Positions 31,399 through 39,926 are shown, counted from the stretch's first letter. The stretch: DNA of 64,000 nucleotides from DRPG01 sp964655065 (GCA_964655065.1 CAZZLC010000022.1:38562-102561), one strand, 5' to 3'. The notes: generated from the sequence alone by a model not told the origin. Numbers and translations: made by a program.

Positions 31399-31933
31399 GT
31401 GCCAACTCCTGGGTGCGACGTCTCCTCCGGGAAAGTGCACGTTCCATGCCGGGAGCCCCACGGCGTTGCCGATTCTGTCGGAGGCGGCGCGACCCCGGTG
31501 GACCTGCGCGTCCGGGAGGCGTGCGACGCGAGCATCGGTGGGCACTCGCCCGCCGTCCTCCGCGCGCTCCACGAGCGCGGCCAGACCGGCCTTGCGAAGG
31601 GTGCCGAGCCCGACGCACAACCGGGTTCCGTCGGGAGCCCGGCGCAGCGTCTTCACCCGGCCAGCCGGCCGCGACCGCGCCTCCACGTCGAGCGTCGAGC
31701 GGGGGATCGGCCTCGTGCTGCTCCACGAGTGCCCACAGGTGCGCCACGGGGACCTGGCGGCGGCCCGACAGTCGAAGGCCCGGGCGGCGCCCCATTACCA
31801 AACCTGGTTGACAAATTTGAGAAACCAGGTTTTGTAGTTGGACGTGCAACACCTGCTCAAACTTGTCCTGCTCACGGGCGTGGGCTGCGTCCGCGCTGCG
31901 CCGCCGGTGTCTCCACCTGCCGAGGAGTCCCCC
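31399..31933. other. 535-bp gap between divergent genes
   Basis: The minus strand has open frames over 31400-31800 with ambiguous protein character, possibly an N-terminal extension of the Cys-motif protein or a decayed gene. I found no recognisable domain. The plus side from 31800 holds the inverted repeat and a promoter-like TTGACA. Confidence 0.4.
31800..31832. promoter_or_regulatory. Perfect 10-bp inverted repeat with TTGACA, probable operator/promoter
   Basis: The arms AAACCTGGTT (31800-31809) and AACCAGGTTT (31823-31832) are perfect complements around an AT-rich 13-base centre that itself contains the palindrome CAAATTTG. A consensus -35 hexamer TTGACA lies at 31808-31813; a -10-like TTGTAG follows about 18 bases on (31832-31837). 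A regulator bound here would block the promoter. The served gene is the monooxygenase starting at 31934. A terminator is less likely since the T run is short. Confidence 0.6.
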
Positions 31934-32230
31934 ATGATGGTGATTCGCGTCGTGATCGATGTCGTCCCCGAGCAACGCGGTGCTTTCGTCGAGGCCATCG
32001 AACAGGAGGCCGAGCTCGTGCGCACCTTCGATGGGTGCGAGCGCTACCAGCTCTACGCTGACGTGAGCGACGAGCACCGCTTCTTGCTCTACGAGGAGTG
32101 GTCGACCCCCGAGGCATTCGACGCTTACCGTACCTCAGACGCCCTGAAGCAGAGCTTCGCGAAGCTCGGCCCCATGATGGCGGGGCCGCCAGACAGCGCT
32201 TACTTCCGTGCGGACATGGCATCACCCTGA
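31934..32230 (+). CDS. Putative quinol monooxygenase (ABM domain)
   Basis: The product is 98 residues. ATG at 31934 has GAGGAG six bases upstream; an upstream TTG at 31838 would add a hydrophobic N-terminus but lacks a ribosome site. The protein is a single antibiotic-biosynthesis-monooxygenase ferredoxin-like fold: VIRVVIDVVPEQRGAFVEAI, CERYQLYAD, FLLYEEWSTPEAFDAY. Such YgiN-type proteins act on quinols and need no cofactor. Control by the palindrome upstream is likely, giving a stress- or quinone-induced pattern. A histidine-kinase fragment overlaps its end. Confidence 0.85.
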   Translation: MMVIRVVIDVVPEQRGAFVEAIEQEAELVRTFDGCERYQLYADVSDEHRFLLYEEWSTPEAFDAYRTSDALKQSFAKLGPMMAGPPDSAYFRADMASP

Positions 32231-32343
32231 CCCGACGTACCGGTGTCGGCCTGTCGACGGTGCACGGCATCCTCCGGGAAGCGGGCAGATCGATGGTGAC
32301 GTGCGATGTGGGTCGGGGCACCAGGGCACGCATCACGTCGGAC
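32221..32343 (+). pseudogene. Histidine-kinase ATPase-domain fragment
   Basis: In the frame one base off the monooxygenase, about 40 codons read LTRRTGVGLSTVHGILREAG, then MVTCDVGRGTRARI. This matches the G2-box end of a sensor histidine kinase (GTGLGLSTVYGIVKQ and a closing GxGTxFxI). There is no start or upstream kinase part, and what follows is not coding. I read it as the leftover tail of a deleted kinase gene. Confidence 0.55.
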
Positions 32344-32397
32344 GCCGTCAGGACGGGCGGATCGCGAGGCGGGCCGCTGGGCTCCGGTCCGTCGTGC

Positions 32398-33315
32398 CTA
32401 CCCTGCGTCGATGGTCTGCAGCGTGAAGGGATCGTCGGCATCGAGCACGAAGCGCCCCCGCCCCGTCCGGCGTAGCCGCAGCCCGCAGGGACGCTCGTCG
32501 AGTCGCTTGCGGAGCAGGATCAGGCGGCTCTCCAGGTTGTCGCGCAGCGGAGAGAGCTCGAGCGCGGGATCTGCGCGCAGGTGCCGATTGGTCAACGAGG
32601 TCCGCCCATCGGCCAGCCACTCGCGAACGAGCTTGGCCAGGATCCGCCCGGCCAGCCCCCGGATGACGTACTCGCCGTCGACGAACACGCTGTCGTCGAC
32701 CCGATGGTGCACGAGCCGTCGCGTCACGCGACCGTCGAGGCCGTCGACGGATCCGTGCGGGATCGGCTCGTCGGGTGGGCTGGCCTGCAACTCGGTCAGT
32801 CGGGCCCGCTCGATCGCTCCGGCAACGAGGCTGGCCAGAATGAGCATGGCGTGTTCGTCGTCGCTGTCGAAGGCCGAGAACGCAGGGCTCTCCACCGTGA
32901 GCACGCCCAGACACTCCCCGCCAGCCACGAGCGGCACCACGAGCTGGCTTCCCGGCGCGGGAAGGCCCGGCAAGGGAATCTCGGGCCCCTCGGAGCCGCC
33001 CGCCTGGCTCCGCACGATGCGGCTGTAGCGCAGGGCGAGGCTCGCGTTCGGAATCCGAAGCGGCCGGCCGGTGGCCGCCACCACACCTACGGGCCCCTGG
33101 CCGACTGCGACCTCCGAGCCGATCCCCGACCGCTCGTAGCCCCGGCTGCCCACGGTGTTGAGGCGGTCGCCGTCCTCACTGCGCAACACCAGGTAGACGT
33201 GACCATGGCCGAGCGTCTCTCCACACCCGCGAAGCGTGGCCTCGACGACCCCCTCGACGTCCTCCGCACGGCCCAGCGCCTCGGCGACCCGACGGAGGGT
33301 GGCCAGATCAGTCAC
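32398..33315 (-). CDS. GAF-domain regulator
   Basis: The product is 305 residues. Residues about 5-170 form a GAF domain (LGHGHVYLVLRSEDGDRL, VGQGPVGVVAATGRPL, LVVPLVAGGECLGVLTVES). The last 110 residues are charged and helical with strands (GRILAKLVREWLADGRTSLT, LESRLILLRKRLDERPCGLR), like a winged-helix DNA-binding output of the transcriptional-activator type. The GTG start overlaps the stop of the preceding flavin-fold gene by 8 bp, so all three genes are translationally coupled. It is a probable sensor of small ligands or redox state. Confidence 0.75.
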   Translation of the reverse strand: MTDLATLRRVAEALGRAEDVEGVVEATLRGCGETLGHGHVYLVLRSEDGDRLNTVGSRGYERSGIGSEVAVGQGPVGVVAATGRPLRIPNASLALRYSRIVRSQAGGSEGPEIPLPGLPAPGSQLVVPLVAGGECLGVLTVESPAFSAFDSDDEHAMLILASLVAGAIERARLTELQASPPDEPIPHGSVDGLDGRVTRRLVHHRVDDSVFVDGEYVIRGLAGRILAKLVREWLADGRTSLTNRHLRADPALELSPLRDNLESRLILLRKRLDERPCGLRLRRTGRGRFVLDADDPFTLQTIDAG

Positions 33316-33712
33316 GGCTCGCGCCCGGGAGCTCCTCGATGGCGAGCACGCGATAGATGTCGGCGGCCTTCAGCCTGAAGATGTCCGCCGTGCCCGTCAC
33401 GGAGGCAATGGCATCGATCTCGGCCGAGAGCCGTTCGAACACTTCGCCCGACGTCTCCGAGCCCTCGAAGACCAGGTCGACGATCCAGGCACGGTAGGTC
33501 GCGGGGTCCGTGACGAGCAGGCTCGCCTGGGCGTGCACCTCGAGATTTCGGGCGGTCTTGTTGAGAAACTGACGCGACAGCGCGAGGCGATGCTCGTCGA
33601 CCACCCACGCGCGCGACAGGTGCATGGTGTTGGGCACGCCGGCCGCCGATCGCGTGGTCAGGCAGGGAGGCACCGCAGCATCGAAGATGGCGACGAGCTC
33701 GGGGAGCTTCAT
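33308..33712 (-). CDS. Pyridoxamine-phosphate-oxidase-like flavin-fold protein
   Basis: The product is 134 residues from ATG at 33712, which overlaps the preceding gene's stop as ATGA. The split-barrel fold is visible (PELVAIFDAAVPPCLTTRSA, HLSRAWVVDEHRLALS, ASLLVTDPATYRAWIVDLVF). Such proteins bind FMN, F420 or heme. It lacks obvious extra domains. It is the middle gene of a three-gene overlapping operon with another such protein upstream and a GAF regulator downstream, suggesting a flavin-linked sensing circuit. Confidence 0.75.
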   Translation of the reverse strand: MKLPELVAIFDAAVPPCLTTRSAAGVPNTMHLSRAWVVDEHRLALSRQFLNKTARNLEVHAQASLLVTDPATYRAWIVDLVFEGSETSGEVFERLSAEIDAIASVTGTADIFRLKAADIYRVLAIEELPGASRD

Positions 33713-34179
33713 GGGGAAACCGCTCGGCCAGCATCCGGGCCGGGCGTCTGGTCGTACACCTCGCGGATGGTCAGGTCCAGCGCGACGTCGACCGTGCTCT
33801 CGAGCCGAGCGAGACCGGACGCGGGCATACCGATGGCCTCGGCGTCCGCGACGAATGCTTCTCGCCACGCGATGTTCACCTCGTGATCGAGCGGCGAGAG
33901 CGCCTCGTCGATCGCGCGAACCTGGCCCTTGATCTGATAGCTCCGGTAGGTGCTCGGCATCGCCAACGAGACAGCCAAGATCGGGTTGCCGGCAATGTCC
34001 TCGAGCACCCGTGCGGCTTGACGGCGGTTGAGGAGCACCCGGAGCGTGGCTCGGTCCTCGCTCACCGTGACACCGTAGCCGCGAACGCTGGACGTGCGCC
34101 CATCAGACCCCGCCGAGCCCACGAAGATGGCCGGGCCGCTCTCGACGAAGCGCTTCACTCCGATGCTCAGCTGTCCCAC
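33709..34179 (-). CDS. Second pyridoxamine-phosphate-oxidase-like protein
   Basis: About 156 residues from GTG at 34179, chosen for GGAG five bases upstream; ATG at 34215 or TTG at 34236 would extend it. The split-barrel pattern is clear (RFVESGPAIFVGSAGSDGR, TLRVLLNRRQAARVLEDIA, NPILAVSLAMPSTYRSYQIK). A DHEVNIAWREAF helix and a long C-terminal tail follow. It resembles flavin- or F420-binding general stress proteins. It is the first gene of the overlapping operon and divergent from the diheme cytochrome. Confidence 0.75.
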   Translation of the reverse strand: MGQLSIGVKRFVESGPAIFVGSAGSDGRTSSVRGYGVTVSEDRATLRVLLNRRQAARVLEDIAGNPILAVSLAMPSTYRSYQIKGQVRAIDEALSPLDHEVNIAWREAFVADAEAIGMPASGLARLESTVDVALDLTIREVYDQTPGPDAGRAVSP

Positions 34180-34209
34180 CCTGGCTCCGCGTGGCCGTGA
34201 AGGACTTCT

Positions 34210-34248
34210 TAGCATCGGGGAAGCAGTAGTTAGCAAAGGCTAGCATCG
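34210..34248. promoter_or_regulatory. Three short direct repeats in divergent promoter
   Basis: TAGCATCG occurs at 34210-34217 and 34241-34248, with the variant TAGCAAAG at 34231-34238. They sit between the flavin-fold operon and the cytochrome gene. Spacings of 21 and 10 bp put them on nearly one helix face. They may be binding sites for the operon's own GAF regulator. Confidence 0.4.
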
Positions 34249-34286
34249 AGGCCCGATTACCAGAGATCCATCATCAGGAGGCAGGA

Positions 34287-35279
34287 ATGGTGCAGATCTC
34301 GAGCAGAGCGTGGGTCATCGGTGGGGCCGCGGTAGCCTTGGGCCTCGGCGGTTGGGGGCTGGCCGAGGCCACGTCGCCCCACGCCGGTCCCGTCGCACCC
34401 TTCGAGGCGAGCGGGACCCAGAGCCAGATCGCGCACGGGGAATATCTGTTCCACCACGTCATGGTCTGCGCGGGGTGTCACAGCACGCGCGACTTCACCG
34501 TCCACGGCCACCCCCGTTCCGCGCTGGGAGCGGGCAGCGGACCAGACGCCTTCGACCGTGCCCTCGGCATCCCCGGCGTGATCTACGCGCCCAACATCAC
34601 CCCCGCCGGCGTGGGGGACTGGACCGACGCAGAGCTGCGCCACGCGCTCGTGAGCGGCGTCACCCCGGACCGACGCGCCCTCTTCCCGATCATGCCGTGG
34701 CCGAACTTCGCGAAGGCCGCCGAGAGTGATCTGGACGCGGTGATCTCCTACACCCGGACGCTCGCTCCGCTCGACGCGGACGTCCCGGAGCGGACGCTCG
34801 ACCTCCCTCTCAACGTGATCGTGAACTTCTTCCCCGAAGCCGCGTCGCCCCCGGACTCCCCGCCGAGCGATGACGACCCGGTGGCCCGGGGCCGCTACCT
34901 CGCCACCCTCGCGAGCTGCGCGGACTGCCACACCCCTCGAGAGGGCGGCGCGCCTGTCGAAGGTATGGCGTACGCGGGCGGAAGCGCGTTCCGCAGGGCC
35001 GGCTACGGCACGCTGTTCAGCGCCAACCTCACGCCAGACCCCGAGACCGGCCTCGGCAGCTGGACCGAGGACGACTTCCTGGCCCGCTTCGCGGCGGGCG
35101 AGGGTCACGACAACGAGAAGATCGCGCTCGGCACCCCCAACCCCGTGATGCCCTGGGACGAGTACGCCGGGATGAAGGAGCAGGACCTGCGCGCGATCTG
35201 GGCCTTCCTGGAGACCCTGCCCCCGATCCAGAACGACGTGCCGGACTTCGAGCCCGACGTCGAGGTCGCCGGCCGCTGA
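34287..35279 (+). CDS. Diheme cytochrome c, exported
   Basis: The product is 330 residues. AGGAGG lies just before ATG. A signal/anchor segment (VIGGAAVALGLGGWGLA) is followed by two cytochrome c domains: CAGCH near residue 61 and CADCH near 212, each followed by Met-containing distal segments (PIMPWPNF, PVMPWDEY) that supply the sixth ligand. This is like the diheme subunit partners of periplasmic dehydrogenases (alcohol or gluconate type), but no dehydrogenase gene adjoins. It passes electrons between periplasmic donors and a terminal oxidase. Confidence 0.9.
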   Translation: MVQISSRAWVIGGAAVALGLGGWGLAEATSPHAGPVAPFEASGTQSQIAHGEYLFHHVMVCAGCHSTRDFTVHGHPRSALGAGSGPDAFDRALGIPGVIYAPNITPAGVGDWTDAELRHALVSGVTPDRRALFPIMPWPNFAKAAESDLDAVISYTRTLAPLDADVPERTLDLPLNVIVNFFPEAASPPDSPPSDDDPVARGRYLATLASCADCHTPREGGAPVEGMAYAGGSAFRRAGYGTLFSANLTPDPETGLGSWTEDDFLARFAAGEGHDNEKIALGTPNPVMPWDEYAGMKEQDLRAIWAFLETLPPIQNDVPDFEPDVEVAGR

Positions 35280-35462
35280 CCCCGCGGTTTCCGGGCGGCC
35301 TCGCGGGCCGGTGACTCTCGGCGGTCTTCCCGGGCGACGCGGCCAGCGAATCCGACGAGGGTGGACATCGTGTGGCCCGCCCCTCGCACGGACAGGTTGC
35401 CGCTCGGCACGCGGCCGACGAGACTGTCTGTGGAAGCACGCCAACTGCCCTGGAAGACTCCG

Positions 35463-36839
35463 ATGATCCTCGACTCCGTTCTCGACGCCGTCGGCGGGAC
35501 GCCGCTCGTCCGGCTCTCCCGCATCGCGCCCGACCTTTCCTGTGAGCTGCTCGGCAAGCTCGAGTTCCTCAACCCCGGGGGGTCCATCAAGGACCGGATC
35601 GGCGTCCGCATGCTCCTCGAAGCCGAGAAGCAGGGCCGGATCAAGCCCGGCGACACCTTGATCGAGCCGACGAGCGGCAACACGGGCATCGGGCTGGCCA
35701 TGGCCGCCGCGGTCCGGGGCTACCGGATGATCATCTGCATGCCCGAGAAGATGAGCCGCGAGAAGCAGGTCGTTCTGGAGGCACTCGGCGCCGAGATCAT
35801 CCGCACGCCCACCGAGGCCGCGTTCGACTCGCCCGAGAGCCACATCAGCGTCGCGAGGCACCTGCGCGAGGTGCTTCCGAACGCCCACATCCTGGACCAG
35901 TACGGCAACGAGGACAACCCGAAGGCTCACGAAGAGACCACCGCGCGCGAGATCCTCGAGCAGACCGGCGGACGCATCGACGCCTTCGTCGCCGGCGCGG
36001 GCACGGGCGGCACGCTGACCGGGGTGGCCCGCGTGCTCAAGCGCGAGGTGCCGAGCTGCCAGATCGTGGGCGTGGACCCCGAGGGCTCGATCCTCGCCGG
36101 CCCGTCCGACGTCCGGAGCTACAAGGTCGAAGGCATCGGCTACGACTTCATCCCCGACGTGCTCGACCGCGGGCTCGTCGACCGATGGGTGAAGACCAAC
36201 GACGCCGACGCCTTCCGCCTCGCTCGCCAGCTCATCCGCTCCGAGGGGCTCCTGTGCGGCGGCTCGTCGGGCTCCGCACTCTACGGCGCGCTCGAGATCG
36301 CGCGGGAGCTTCCCGAGGGCAGCCGGATCGTGATGATCCTGCCGGACTCGGTGCGGAACTACATGACCAAGTTCGTCGACGACGCGTGGATGCGGCAGAA
36401 CGGGTTCACCGACGCGTCGACCGCGATGGGCACCATCGCGGAGCTCATTCGCACCCTGCCGAGCAAGGACGTCATCGCGATCGAGGACGACAAGACGCTC
36501 GGCTACGCGGTGGGCATCTTCAAGAGCCACGGCATCAGCCAGGTGCCGTGCGTGACCCAGGGTCGGCTGTCGGGGATCGTGACCGAGAGCGACGTGCTGA
36601 GCTTCCTCGTGGAGGGACGCCACATCGACACCCCGCTGGCCGAGGTCATGGTGCGCCGGGTCTCCACGGTCCAGCCCCACGACGACGCCTCGGTCCTCCC
36701 CCAGCTCTTCGAGCGCGGCGAGGTCGCGATCGTCGTAGACGACGCGCGCCAGGTGATCGGGCTCCTGACGAAGATGGACTTCATCGACTACGTCTCGCAG
36801 CGGCACAAGCTCGCGATGTCCGGTTTCTCCCGCGCCTGA
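35463..36839 (+). CDS. cbs: Cystathionine beta-synthase with CBS pair
   Basis: The product is 458 residues from ATG at 35463. The PLP fold carries the Schiff-base lysine in NPGGSIKDR, the substrate loop TSGNTG, the glycine-rich AGAGTGGTLTG, and the family-specific GIGYDFIPDVLD. A C-terminal pair of CBS modules (about 335-455) should bind adenosyl ligands for allosteric control. The enzyme condenses serine with homocysteine to cystathionine in transsulfuration. A homocysteine methyltransferase is at 62599. Length and motifs fit the eukaryote-like CBS type more than O-acetylserine sulfhydrylase. Confidence 0.95.
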   Translation: MILDSVLDAVGGTPLVRLSRIAPDLSCELLGKLEFLNPGGSIKDRIGVRMLLEAEKQGRIKPGDTLIEPTSGNTGIGLAMAAAVRGYRMIICMPEKMSREKQVVLEALGAEIIRTPTEAAFDSPESHISVARHLREVLPNAHILDQYGNEDNPKAHEETTAREILEQTGGRIDAFVAGAGTGGTLTGVARVLKREVPSCQIVGVDPEGSILAGPSDVRSYKVEGIGYDFIPDVLDRGLVDRWVKTNDADAFRLARQLIRSEGLLCGGSSGSALYGALEIARELPEGSRIVMILPDSVRNYMTKFVDDAWMRQNGFTDASTAMGTIAELIRTLPSKDVIAIEDDKTLGYAVGIFKSHGISQVPCVTQGRLSGIVTESDVLSFLVEGRHIDTPLAEVMVRRVSTVQPHDDASVLPQLFERGEVAIVVDDARQVIGLLTKMDFIDYVSQRHKLAMSGFSRA

Positions 36840-37162
36840 CCGGGCGGGCGTAACGCCGACGACCTTCGGTTCGGTCGTCCGACGAGGCCACCGAGCCCAG
36901 CGCCGATGACGTGATCGATCGTCCGACCGCCCGGCGCTCGAGGCCATCGGCGGGCAGGCCGAAAAGCCACCGGTGCGAGCCGCCGCGACCCCAGGTTCCG
37001 TTCACCGCGGGTGAACGAAACACCTTGACCGCCACGGCATCCTCGACAACCATCCGTTGGCCGGCGGGCAGCGGAGCGCCTGTCCCGCTGCGCGGCGGAC
37101 CACTCGCTGGACCATGCCTGCTCTCGCTGCTCGTCCCTCCCTTTCAACCGTTCGGAGTGCTC
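36840..37162 (+). other. Gap of 323 bp
   Basis: It contains a hairpin just after cbs (listed separately) and the upstream region of the next gene. The frame of the next gene is open through most of it, so a longer N-terminus cannot be excluded. I see no other feature. Confidence 0.4.
36858..36879 (+). terminator. Hairpin after cbs
   Basis: Arms GACGACC and GGTCGTC with an 8-base loop lie 19 bp after the cbs stop. There is no T run, so this is at best a weak or factor-assisted terminator. Confidence 0.35.
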
Positions 37163-37864
37163 GTGCTCGTCGCAATGACCGTCTTCGCCTCTGCTTCCTT
37201 CGCCAGCCCGCTCGGCCTTCAGGAAACCACGACCACGGCGCCCGACGACGCCTCCCCTGCAGGAGACCTCGGCCCTTCGCCCCGCAGTAGCGGAACGGGA
37301 CGCTACAAGAACCGGTTCTCCGGACTGGGCCTGGTGTCCAGTCAGCGCACCAACGGACCGGGCGTGGGTCTTCGCGCCTTCTCGCTGAACTCCCAATCGG
37401 AGGGCGTCGTCGGGTTCGTGCGGGGCAACCACTTCGAGCTCGCCGTGGTCCCCAGTGACGACATCGCCTACGCCTCGTTCGCCTACCGCTGGATGGGTGG
37501 AGTCAGCATCCTGCCCGTCGAGAGCCTTCGACTCGCCGTCGTCTCCGGCGTCGGCCTTCAGGCGCAGGCCTTTAACGTATCGAGTGGCACCACCTCCGGA
37601 GACGTGGGATTCGTCGTGCCGTTCATGGTCGAAGGGGGCTACGCGGTCACCGACAACATCGGCCTCCACGCCAGGGTCGGCGGCACCTTCTCGGCGTTGG
37701 GCTTCCAGTTCGACGACGACTCGATCGGGCGCCTCCAGGACCGGCCCGAGTTCATGCTCTCCGCGTCCTTCGGGAACCGGGACGGACGCCGCGTCCAGGG
37801 CTTCCGCATCGAGGGCGGGCGCTTCTACGGGGTCTGGACGTTGATGATCGGGGTCGGCGGTTGA
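37163..37864 (+). CDS. Exported beta-barrel-like protein of unknown function
   Basis: About 233 residues. GTG at 37163 has GGAG five bases upstream, but GTG at 37157 or an earlier start are possible. A short signal segment ends near ASASFAS. The mature part has alternating strands (GYAVTDNIGLHARVGGTFSAL, RLAVVSGVGLQAQAF) and ends ...YGVWTLMIGVGG, consistent with a small outer-membrane barrel. Family not recognised. Confidence 0.6.
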   Translation: MLVAMTVFASASFASPLGLQETTTTAPDDASPAGDLGPSPRSSGTGRYKNRFSGLGLVSSQRTNGPGVGLRAFSLNSQSEGVVGFVRGNHFELAVVPSDDIAYASFAYRWMGGVSILPVESLRLAVVSGVGLQAQAFNVSSGTTSGDVGFVVPFMVEGGYAVTDNIGLHARVGGTFSALGFQFDDDSIGRLQDRPEFMLSASFGNRDGRRVQGFRIEGGRFYGVWTLMIGVGG

Positions 37865-38305
37865 CGGCCGAAGACCCTCACTCGTGTGCGGCGATCAACG
37901 ACGGGACCACTGCGTCCTCGAGATCGCGGTAGCGGTACTGCAGCCGCCGCTGCAGCGCCTCGTTCCGAAAGGGAGTATCGGGCGGTACGATCGCGTTGAC
38001 GCGGGAAGGCTGAGTCCCACCGCCACCCCGCCGCCGAGCCCGAAGAGTATGGCTACGCCGTAGAGAGTTCGCACATCGTGACCCTGCCACGTGTGGCGAC
38101 GGCGGTCGAGATTCCCGAGGCGTCGCGCAGTCCGCGACCCATTCCTGCGTGTTCGTCGCGGCCGACCGCGAGGATTCTGCGGGGCGCGCGGTCGTGGAAC
38201 GTGGACTTACCACTCCGGTACGGCGACGAGCCTCACGTCGGCGCTGGCCGGGCAGTACTCACGGGCAGGTCCAGGGGCCCCGAGAGGGGTTGGAGGTCGG
38301 AGACC
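37865..38305. other. 441-bp gap with a possible broken gene
   Basis: The minus strand from about 38081 to 37878 has coding-like sequence in two frames (see the pseudogene entry). The rest, up to the lipoprotein start, shows nothing recognisable. Confidence 0.4.
37878..38081 (-). pseudogene. Possible frameshifted small membrane protein
   Basis: One frame begins at a GTG and reads VRTLYGVAILFGLGGGVAVG, a good membrane segment. It becomes noise, while the neighbouring frame takes over with NAIVPPDTPFRNEALQRRLQ and ends DAVVPSLIAAHE at the stop. A single indel near 38010 would join them into a protein of about 67 residues. The family is unknown. Confidence 0.35.
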
Positions 38306-38602
38306 ATGCGCCACGTGCTTCCCGTTCTTTCGCTGCTCACGCTCGCTGCTTGCTACAAGACCCCGCTCGTCAACGTCGCGGCCGATCAGGCGCCCGCCGA
38401 GAGGGTCCGCATCGTTCGGGTCTGGAACCACTCGGTCCTCGCGGGACTGGTTCCCCTCTCCGAGGTCGACGTTCGGGCGGCCTGTGACGGCAAGGAAGCC
38501 CTGGCCATCACGACCAAGATGACGTTCGTGAACCTGATCCTCAATGGTCTCACCGGCGCCATCTACTCCCCGACCACGGCCGACATCGTCTGCAAGTACT
38601 GA
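38306..38602 (+). CDS. Bor-like small lipoprotein
   Basis: The product is 98 residues. ATG at 38306 gives a lipoprotein signal ending at Cys15 (SLLTLAACYK). The body WNHSVLAGLVPLSEVDVRAAC, FVNLILNGLTGAIYSP and a final Cys resemble the Bor/Iss family of envelope lipoproteins, which in enterobacteria affect serum resistance. In soil or marine bacteria the role is unknown. Start and length fit the family. Confidence 0.75.
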   Translation: MRHVLPVLSLLTLAACYKTPLVNVAADQAPAERVRIVRVWNHSVLAGLVPLSEVDVRAACDGKEALAITTKMTFVNLILNGLTGAIYSPTTADIVCKY

Positions 38603-38659
38603 GCGCGACGGCCGCGTGGTCGCTCTCGCCCCGTGGCTCCGGGGCGGACCGACCGGCGG

Positions 38660-39160
38660 TCAGGGCTGCTTCACATAGCGGCCACTCATCGTGATCAGGG
38701 TCTTGCCATAGCGACCCGTTCCCTGAATTCGATAGACCGTGTCGCCGTTCTCGCGGGTCACGAACTCGAGGAAGGTCTCGCTGCGGTCGTCCGACACGCT
38801 CGACCACACGAGCCCCTTGCGTCCCGAGGGCAGGCTGACCACACGTCCCTCGTGTGCGACGTGGTCCCCGTTCGACTTCGTGACCTCGCAGGTGAGCACC
38901 GTCTTGCCGTCGACCAGACGGGCGACGTTCTTGCCGGTGCCCGTCACCACGGTCCCGTCCCCAAGCGCGTCGCGGATGCTCACCGTCTGGACGTTGTCGT
39001 TCACTGTGGCGTACTCCTGGCGCACGTCGATGCGGTACAGTTCCTTGCCCGACGCGTCGTAGCCGACGAACTGACCGACCCAGGTGCCGTCGAGCTCCGC
39101 GAAGACCTCCACGGGCGGGTTGGCGAACGAGGTCGAGAGCGAGACGAGCAGCGCGAGCAC
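38660..39160 (-). CDS. Exported protein of unknown function
   Basis: The product is 166 residues with a GTG start and GGGAGG upstream. A signal peptide (LALLVSLSTSFA) precedes a lipocalin-like beta pattern: LDGTWVGQFVGYDASGKELY, VYRIQGTGRYGKTLITMSGR. This resembles small secreted domains of unknown function such as DUF1579, but the match is weak. It is the last of several minus-strand genes. Confidence 0.65.
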   Translation of the reverse strand: MLALLVSLSTSFANPPVEVFAELDGTWVGQFVGYDASGKELYRIDVRQEYATVNDNVQTVSIRDALGDGTVVTGTGKNVARLVDGKTVLTCEVTKSNGDHVAHEGRVVSLPSGRKGLVWSSVSDDRSETFLEFVTRENGDTVYRIQGTGRYGKTLITMSGRYVKQP

Positions 39161-39231
39161 GGAGCCTCCCGCACGAGGACGTATGCCTCACGGCGCTCGG
39201 CGCAAGACCGAGGCTTCGTGTCGTCCATCGG

Positions 39232-39858
39232 TTACCGGCGACGCCGACCGACGTCGACTGCGATCTGACCGTAGGGCCGAAAGAAGACACACCAGTTCGT
39301 CGGGTCCCCGAACGAGCTCGGCCGGGCAGCCTCTTCCGCCACCACCACGGTGGGCGACATACGGACCCCGACCTCGAAGTCCAGGACTCGGGTCGCTCTC
39401 ACCCCAACACCTGCCTTCTGCTCGCCCGAGCCGAGCACGTTGCCGAGGAAGATGAACGGGGCCGTGAGGCCGAGCGGAAAAGGGTCCGAGCCCCAATAGG
39501 TCGGGTCGTTGGCCTCCTTCTCGATGCCCCGAACCGCCCGAGCGGGCCCCAGCAGATCCAGGTAGGAGCCGAAGCAAAGGTAGACGCGGCGGCTGGCATG
39601 GACATCGACCGTGAACCCCGCCAGGGGGTGCACGAACATCTGGTCCGGCTTCTGCTCGAGCGCCCAGAACTGGACCGGGCGGACGACCCCGAAACGCGTG
39701 CCGACGAGCAGCTCCCCGTGCAAGTACAGCTTCTCGGGGGCCGCGGCCTTCGTCAGCCGGAATCCGTAGGTCGGTCCTGCCGGGTCGACAGAGAGGGACA
39801 CGCCGGGCCGGAGGGCCGCAGCGGGCGTGGCGAGCAGGGTCGCGAGCAGGGTGAGCAC
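39232..39858 (-). CDS. Exported protein of unknown function
   Basis: The product is 208 residues. GTG at 39858 is backed by CGGAGG seven bases upstream. A signal peptide (VLTLLATLLATPAAA) precedes strands with barrel character (YGFRLTKAAAPEKLYLHGEL, VGVRATRVLDFEVGVRMSP). Two Cys occur (VYLCFGSY, NWCVFF). It may be an outer-membrane or periplasmic protein. It lies downstream of the DUF4149 gene on the same strand. Confidence 0.65.
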   Translation of the reverse strand: MLTLLATLLATPAAALRPGVSLSVDPAGPTYGFRLTKAAAPEKLYLHGELLVGTRFGVVRPVQFWALEQKPDQMFVHPLAGFTVDVHASRRVYLCFGSYLDLLGPARAVRGIEKEANDPTYWGSDPFPLGLTAPFIFLGNVLGSGEQKAGVGVRATRVLDFEVGVRMSPTVVVAEEAARPSSFGDPTNWCVFFRPYGQIAVDVGRRRR

Positions 39859-39926
39859 GGCAAACCTCCGCTCTGGAGGCTTGCCAGGATCGTGCCACCA
39901 GGCGATGGGCGTCGTGCGCTCGAAGG

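Noticed and set aside
34257..36947. 896-codon open frame on the minus strand
   Set aside because: It mirrors the cytochrome and cbs genes, which have clear motifs; composition is low-complexity.
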